DNA of 64,000 nucleotides from NCBI RefSeq assembly GCF_003265705.1, contig NW_020312788.1, positions 5,436,301-5,500,300 of the forward strand, read 5' to 3'. The stretch comes from Callorhinus ursinus. Taxonomy: Eukaryota; Chordata; Mammalia; Carnivora; Otariidae. The position numbers and the translations under genes are program-made. The notes under the pieces are model-generated. The model was not told the DNA's origin and searched no databases. It saw nothing but the letters and a program-made list of their open reading frames with translations. Positions within the stretch are counted from its first letter, which is position 1. Every line of letters begins with the position of its first letter. Shown here piece by piece: positions 60,111 through 64,000 of the stretch.

Positions 60111-61582
60111 AGAATTATCTAAATTGAATCCAATCACTCAATAAAGAAGTCTAAGCATTATTCATTGCTCAGTACTCTCCAGCACTGTGGGTGAAAGCAA
60201 GGTGTGTGCCCTCCACAGGGCAACAGTCGCTTAGAAGACGACGTGAAAGGGTACAGATAAATCTTAAACAAACCTACCCCCCAAAACTACTGACTGACAA
60301 TAACCTTCCTAGGTAACTAGAGAATCCCATTCTCAAAACAGCTGCTGCTTTCTCCCTTCTTGTAAGTTTTCCTTTATCTCCTCCCTACTTTTTATAGTTC
60401 CCACAAGTTCATAAAGGTAAGTTCAACTTTAGTCAAGAGATAAGTGATACAAAGTCTAAATGGTCTTATAAAATTATACCTATTTTTATTCTAAATACTT
60501 CTCACAGAGATGAGGGAGAATTCATGAATATCAAACAAACTTTCAGATTCTTGGGAGTGGAGGAAAGAGTATTAAAAATGGAATTTCAGGGGTTGTAGAG
60601 CCACATTGCATGAACATCAGTGTGAATTTGAAAAGGTTGTTTTGGTAAGTTTGGTAAAAATCCCCAAACACAAATGCCTCAGAAAAGTAATATAGAAAAA
60701 ACTATTATGGAAAGAAAAACCCACAAAACCTCTCTTTTGTGTTGGATAAATTGATACCTTTACTTCTGGAAAGGAGCTTTAAAAGGAAGTTGATATCCAT
60801 CATCCTCTGGGACTTTATGTGACCTTGTTTAGTTCTGTTTTGGAGGATTAACTTCTAAAGCTATTTTAGAGATCCCTCTTTCCCTAATGACTGGGATAGA
60901 ATGAACACAGAGATGTTGGAAAAGATTCACCTATTCCAAAATCAGTTACATGTACATCAGTTACAAGGAAGGCAGTTTGGAGTGGCTAGAATTGTAAGTT
61001 AGAACATACCACACAAAGGCAAATGATGTTGTTCATATTAACTGCTTAGGAAAGATATATATGTGCAGAAAGTGGCACTTTCTATAGGGCATGAACCTGG
61101 CCTCAGGTCTGAGGTTTGCCAGTGTTCAAACAACGATAGAAGCTGAGGGCCTTCAAGGCTTTGAGTTCAGAGCAGCAGCCTTCTAAAAACAAACACCATT
61201 TTCTCACCTAGGAAATAAATGTGCTGGGCCAATGCTGCAAATTCCATAGCTCATTGACCAGTATTATTAGAAGTTCAAAAAAGCTCAACTGATCAGATTT
61301 CAAAAAGATGGATTTTAGAAGGCTAAAGGCCCAGAGGAAATCCTTTTCAATGGCTTACCTTCAACTGGACTCATTTCTGCCTCTCAGGCTCACCCCATAG
61401 AGATGAACAGAAGAATGCTACTTAGATTTAATGAACCAAAATGATAGCACATTTTACAAATAAGTCTGATATGACGAAAAGCTTGGAGCAGATATAAGGC
61501 AGTGGATAAAGAGAGAAACTCCGGGAATCGACCATCCAACACAATTTAGAGTACAGCTTGAAATACAGCTTCAGATACTCAC
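60111..61582. other. repeat-poor non-coding DNA, intronic side of the exon
   Basis: No recognised element. If the exon at 61583 is real, this is the start of its downstream intron on the minus strand. Confidence 0.4.
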
Positions 61583-61753
61583 CAGTGAAAACATTACAAG
61601 TGGACGGATTGACACTATCAACACTCCCAGCACCGTCACAGCTAAAAACTTCATCATCTGATTCCCTCACGGAGGAGCAGGGTGAGGAGCCGTCAATTTC
61701 TTCAAACTTCCCCTTTAAAATTCCACTCATAGCTGCAGCGCTGTCACATGTAC
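61583..61753 (-). CDS. CSRNP3: CSRNP3-like exon: end of 5' UTR plus first 49 codons
   Basis: Read on the minus strand, a pyrimidine-rich stretch ending in TTACAG (61754-61759) forms an acceptor. Next come 23 nt of probable 5' UTR and an ATG at 61730-61728. The 49 open codons end in phase 1 at 61583, directly before a GTGAGT donor (61582-61577). The peptide begins MSGILKGKFEE, followed by DGSSPCSSVRESDDEV and a Ser/Asp-rich run ending SVNPST. This order is the N-terminus of the CSRNP (cysteine/serine-rich nuclear protein, AXUD1/TAIP) family and is closest to CSRNP3, a nuclear DNA-binding transcriptional activator. The conserved Cys-rich domain would lie in later exons, which are absent from the window. 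Oddities: against the family sequence recalled from memory, about ten residues differ, mostly after DDEV and mostly non-synonymous, yet frame and both splice sites are intact. It is either a real, fast-evolving exon or a decaying genomic duplicate. It is not a processed copy, because homology stops at the donor. Confidence 0.6.
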
Positions 61754-62830
61754 CTGTAACAGGAACAGGAACAACAGAGCCCTTGAAACGTTTGACCACG
61801 GCATAGTCCAAGTCTCCTAATCGTTTTCTGAGGCTGTAATTTTTTGAACCGCATCTACCACGTTATCATCTCTGTGCAGAAATTATTCTCCCCGTAATGT
61901 TTGAGAGCATTGGAAACAATTCTACCCTGATTCATTGTTATTTGCATTCTCATTTCTGACAATGGCATTTTATAAGAAAAAGCCCAAATTAAGAAGGTGG
62001 AATCAGAGCACTGCATAAGGAAATACAGTTCACTGTGTTGAAATGTCAAAACAGGAGTCCATTACACTTATTTGATTTGTTCTAGTAAATCGTGTACTGT
62101 CATTGACAGAGCTGGAGTTCAGAACAAAATAGATCACTCACTTGCATGCTGTCATATCCAAAGCATACTGATTAGGGCATGTCTGTCTTGCTTGGGATTT
62201 CTTTTTTCTCGGGTACAAAGGCATCTACTTTCCTGGGGCTCTTTGTCCGTCAGAAATCAAATTGGTTGCTAGGAATGGCTGGCTATACCTGCAGAATTTA
62301 GATGCCTTATCATGTTTCTAGTCAATTCAGCAGAGCTGCAGGGAATACTTGAGTCCTATGCCCAGGAGGTTGGCTGAATAGATTTTATGCAGGGTAAACC
62401 ACAGTCCCTAAATCTTTTACTGGATAAAATATTAATTTGAGACTCCTCACTCTCTGCATCAACATGGTCAGTGAAAGCCAGTCAGAGGCAGCCTGATTTA
62501 TTTAAAAAATTTGTTAATGTCAATTTAGATGAGTCATTAAACCTCTGAGAATAATAATTTCTTCACAGCTACAGAGTAACTGTTAAGATGATCAGGGGTT
62601 CCTCCAGTGACAGGTAGCTTCAATGAGTAAAGAGGGTCAGATGTAACAAAATCATGAAGTCACCTTAGTCTTCTTTTTTGTCTACTGTTATTTGTAACAA
62701 AGGTATCAGGAATCTCTACCCTACTGAGACAGGAAAATTAAAGGGAAACCATGAAACACTGCTTTTTTTTTTTTTGGTCCTTTTCCTGCTTCTATTCTTA
62801 TTAGGACCTACGTCTCCACATTACACATGC
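61754..62830. other. probable upstream intron / 5' UTR region of the CSRNP3-like exon
   Basis: On the minus strand the frame of the exon stays open upstream to an ATG at 61811, but an acceptor lies between, so that extension is probably intronic. No promoter or CpG island is visible. There is a T run at 62763-62775. Confidence 0.35.
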
Positions 62831-62834
62831 CTTA

Positions 62835-63290
62835 TGGAACAGATAATGTACATACTCCTTGTAAAGATCAGAGTTAATGACTTCTTTGGAGTCTTCCAGC
62901 ACAGTAGATAACATCTAAGGAGTGACTGGGCAGGGTTCCCCAGGACCACTGACTCACCAGGACCTCTGCCTCCAAGAGCATAAGTGACTCATGGAGGACA
63001 CCTAAACACTTGTTTTTGTTCCTGGATGCCTGAGAAGACATGTGCACCTCAATAAAAACCCCAGGCCCCAAGCAAAGATGAGACTCACTCTTTTTTCCCT
63101 TCCAAGTCTCCCGGAAGCTCTGCCTGTATGTGCACTCTCTCTCTCTGTAAACTCTGCTCTCTCTTCCTCTCGGTGCATGTTTGATCTCTGTCCTGTGCAA
63201 AGCCAAGGACCCTCTTGGCTGGTCCTGCGGGACCCCTCTGGATCCTCAAACCCCGCCAGCCCGCATCACTCTGACAGCATAAGCACAATA
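62835..63290 (+). mobile_element. possible ERV1-like solo LTR or LTR fragment
   Basis: A 'caataaaaacc' polyadenylation signal at 63051 is followed by a CT-rich, U5-like stretch with 'actctctctctctgtaaact' and 'ctctcggtgcatg'. Upstream there is U3-like text. The order resembles class I retroviral LTRs. No TG...CA ends, target duplication, primer-binding site or viral gene could be fixed. It could instead be an unrelated GC-richer repeat. Confidence 0.35.
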
Positions 63291-64000
63291 ATAAATGGTC
63301 TTACAACCAAGGAGATAGCTGGTAGTAAGTAGCATGAACTGTGGTGAAGTAGGGATGCACAGCCAGGCCAAAGGGGGAGCTGCTACTAAGGTCCAGGTCG
63401 TTCCAGTCCCATGCTTTCCCCGCTGAAGCTGCTCTAACACTTGGCCGGTGTCCCTTTCACATTCAGAAGCAGTCCTTTGCACTGTTACGTTTTACATTCC
63501 CCATCCCCTTTTCCCTTATTAATCTTATTTATAAAATTAGAGGAGCAATTTTTAGATTACATTGCAATTTAAAGCCCAACTTGGACTGGCTCTAGAAGAA
63601 CGACAAAGAATGGTTCAGATAGGTGATGCAGAAGGGCTCACAGACTAAGAAATCAAAACATTCTCTTCTCCAGTTACCCAGCACAACACCGGAAATGCCT
63701 TTGCTAGAAAATATCAGCGGGGGGAACAAACTGGTTTTACAAAAGCCATTGCACTATATATGCTACCAAGGAAAGGGAACATCTGAAGCCATTATATCTC
63801 AGCATGGCAGGCCTGTCTATGCCTTTTGGTAACAGAACAAGTCTAACTAGAGTGACTTTTGTAAAAACGTAGCAACCTTGCGACTGGCTGCCCTCCTTGG
63901 CCTCTCATGGACCTCACAGTCTCCTGTTGCGGTAGTTAGACTCCCTTGGGATATACTTGTTCCAGGTCTTTCTGCTGACTGACTCCCTCTGTTTCCTTGT
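63291..64000. other. unassigned non-coding DNA
   Basis: No recognised repeat or gene. A 69-codon frame at 63623-63832 has no motif. Confidence 0.35.

Noticed and set aside
62874..63206. 110-codon minus-strand frame and a 96-codon plus-strand frame at 63042
   Set aside because: Both overlap the LTR-like segment. Each is a likely shadow of a GC-richer stretch.
1..64000. CRISPR array, operon, phage or other prokaryotic system
   Set aside because: Repeats are interspersed retroposons with target duplications, not regular spacers. Composition and gene density are those of mammalian intron.

Overview
This is nuclear DNA from a carnivoran mammal. At least sixteen tRNA-derived CAN-SINEs (SINEC) lie in it, with the typical head ('cctgggtggctcag...') and a CT-rich, AATAAA-bearing tail, along with carnivore L1 pieces. 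The SINE subfamily ('gactgccttcggctc...gctcagcggggagtctgc') fits the arctoid caniforms (bears, mustelids, seals) better than dogs or cats. That placement rests on remembered subfamily consensus sequences and is tentative. The sequence is AT-rich, has no operons or compact genes, and looks like intron or intergenic DNA.

The only convincing host coding sequence is on the minus strand near 61.6 kb. A 171-bp exon-like block (61583-61753) has a good acceptor, an in-frame ATG, 49 codons and a consensus donor. Its product begins like the CSRNP family of nuclear proteins and is closest to CSRNP3. If it is the real first coding exon, nearly everything at lower coordinates is the following intron and the DNA above 61.75 kb is the preceding intron or 5' UTR region. 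Its second half differs from the remembered family sequence mainly by amino-acid-changing substitutions, so a decaying duplicate is also possible.

Layout: 0-6.5 kb holds MIRs, old L1 pieces and a long L2 (about 3.1-5.1 kb) interrupted by a SINE. 6.5-17 kb is mostly unassigned, with a perfect palindrome, a hairpin in an old repeat tail and a tail-only insertion. 17-24.5 kb is a dense nest of old L1 in both orientations, a split MIR and nine SINE copies. 24.5-36 kb is mostly unassigned, with a MER5A DNA transposon, L2 tails, SINEs and L1 3' ends. 36-42.4 kb is a layered nest (L2-like, then L1, then two SINEs), followed by a purine tract, an L1 3' UTR, L2 and more L1. 43-46 kb holds a MIR and unassigned old repeats. 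46.25-51.93 kb is the largest element, a 5'-complete but 3'-truncated L1 with decayed ORF1 and ORF2, whose ORF1 is split by a second L1's 3' end. 52-55 kb holds MIR and L1 pieces and a SINE. 55.7-61.5 kb is largely free of recognisable repeats. A possible ERV1-like LTR lies near 63 kb.

No bacterial-type system, CRISPR array, RNA gene or intact retrotransposon was found. The most interesting material is the CSRNP3-like exon and several small retrotransposition scars.
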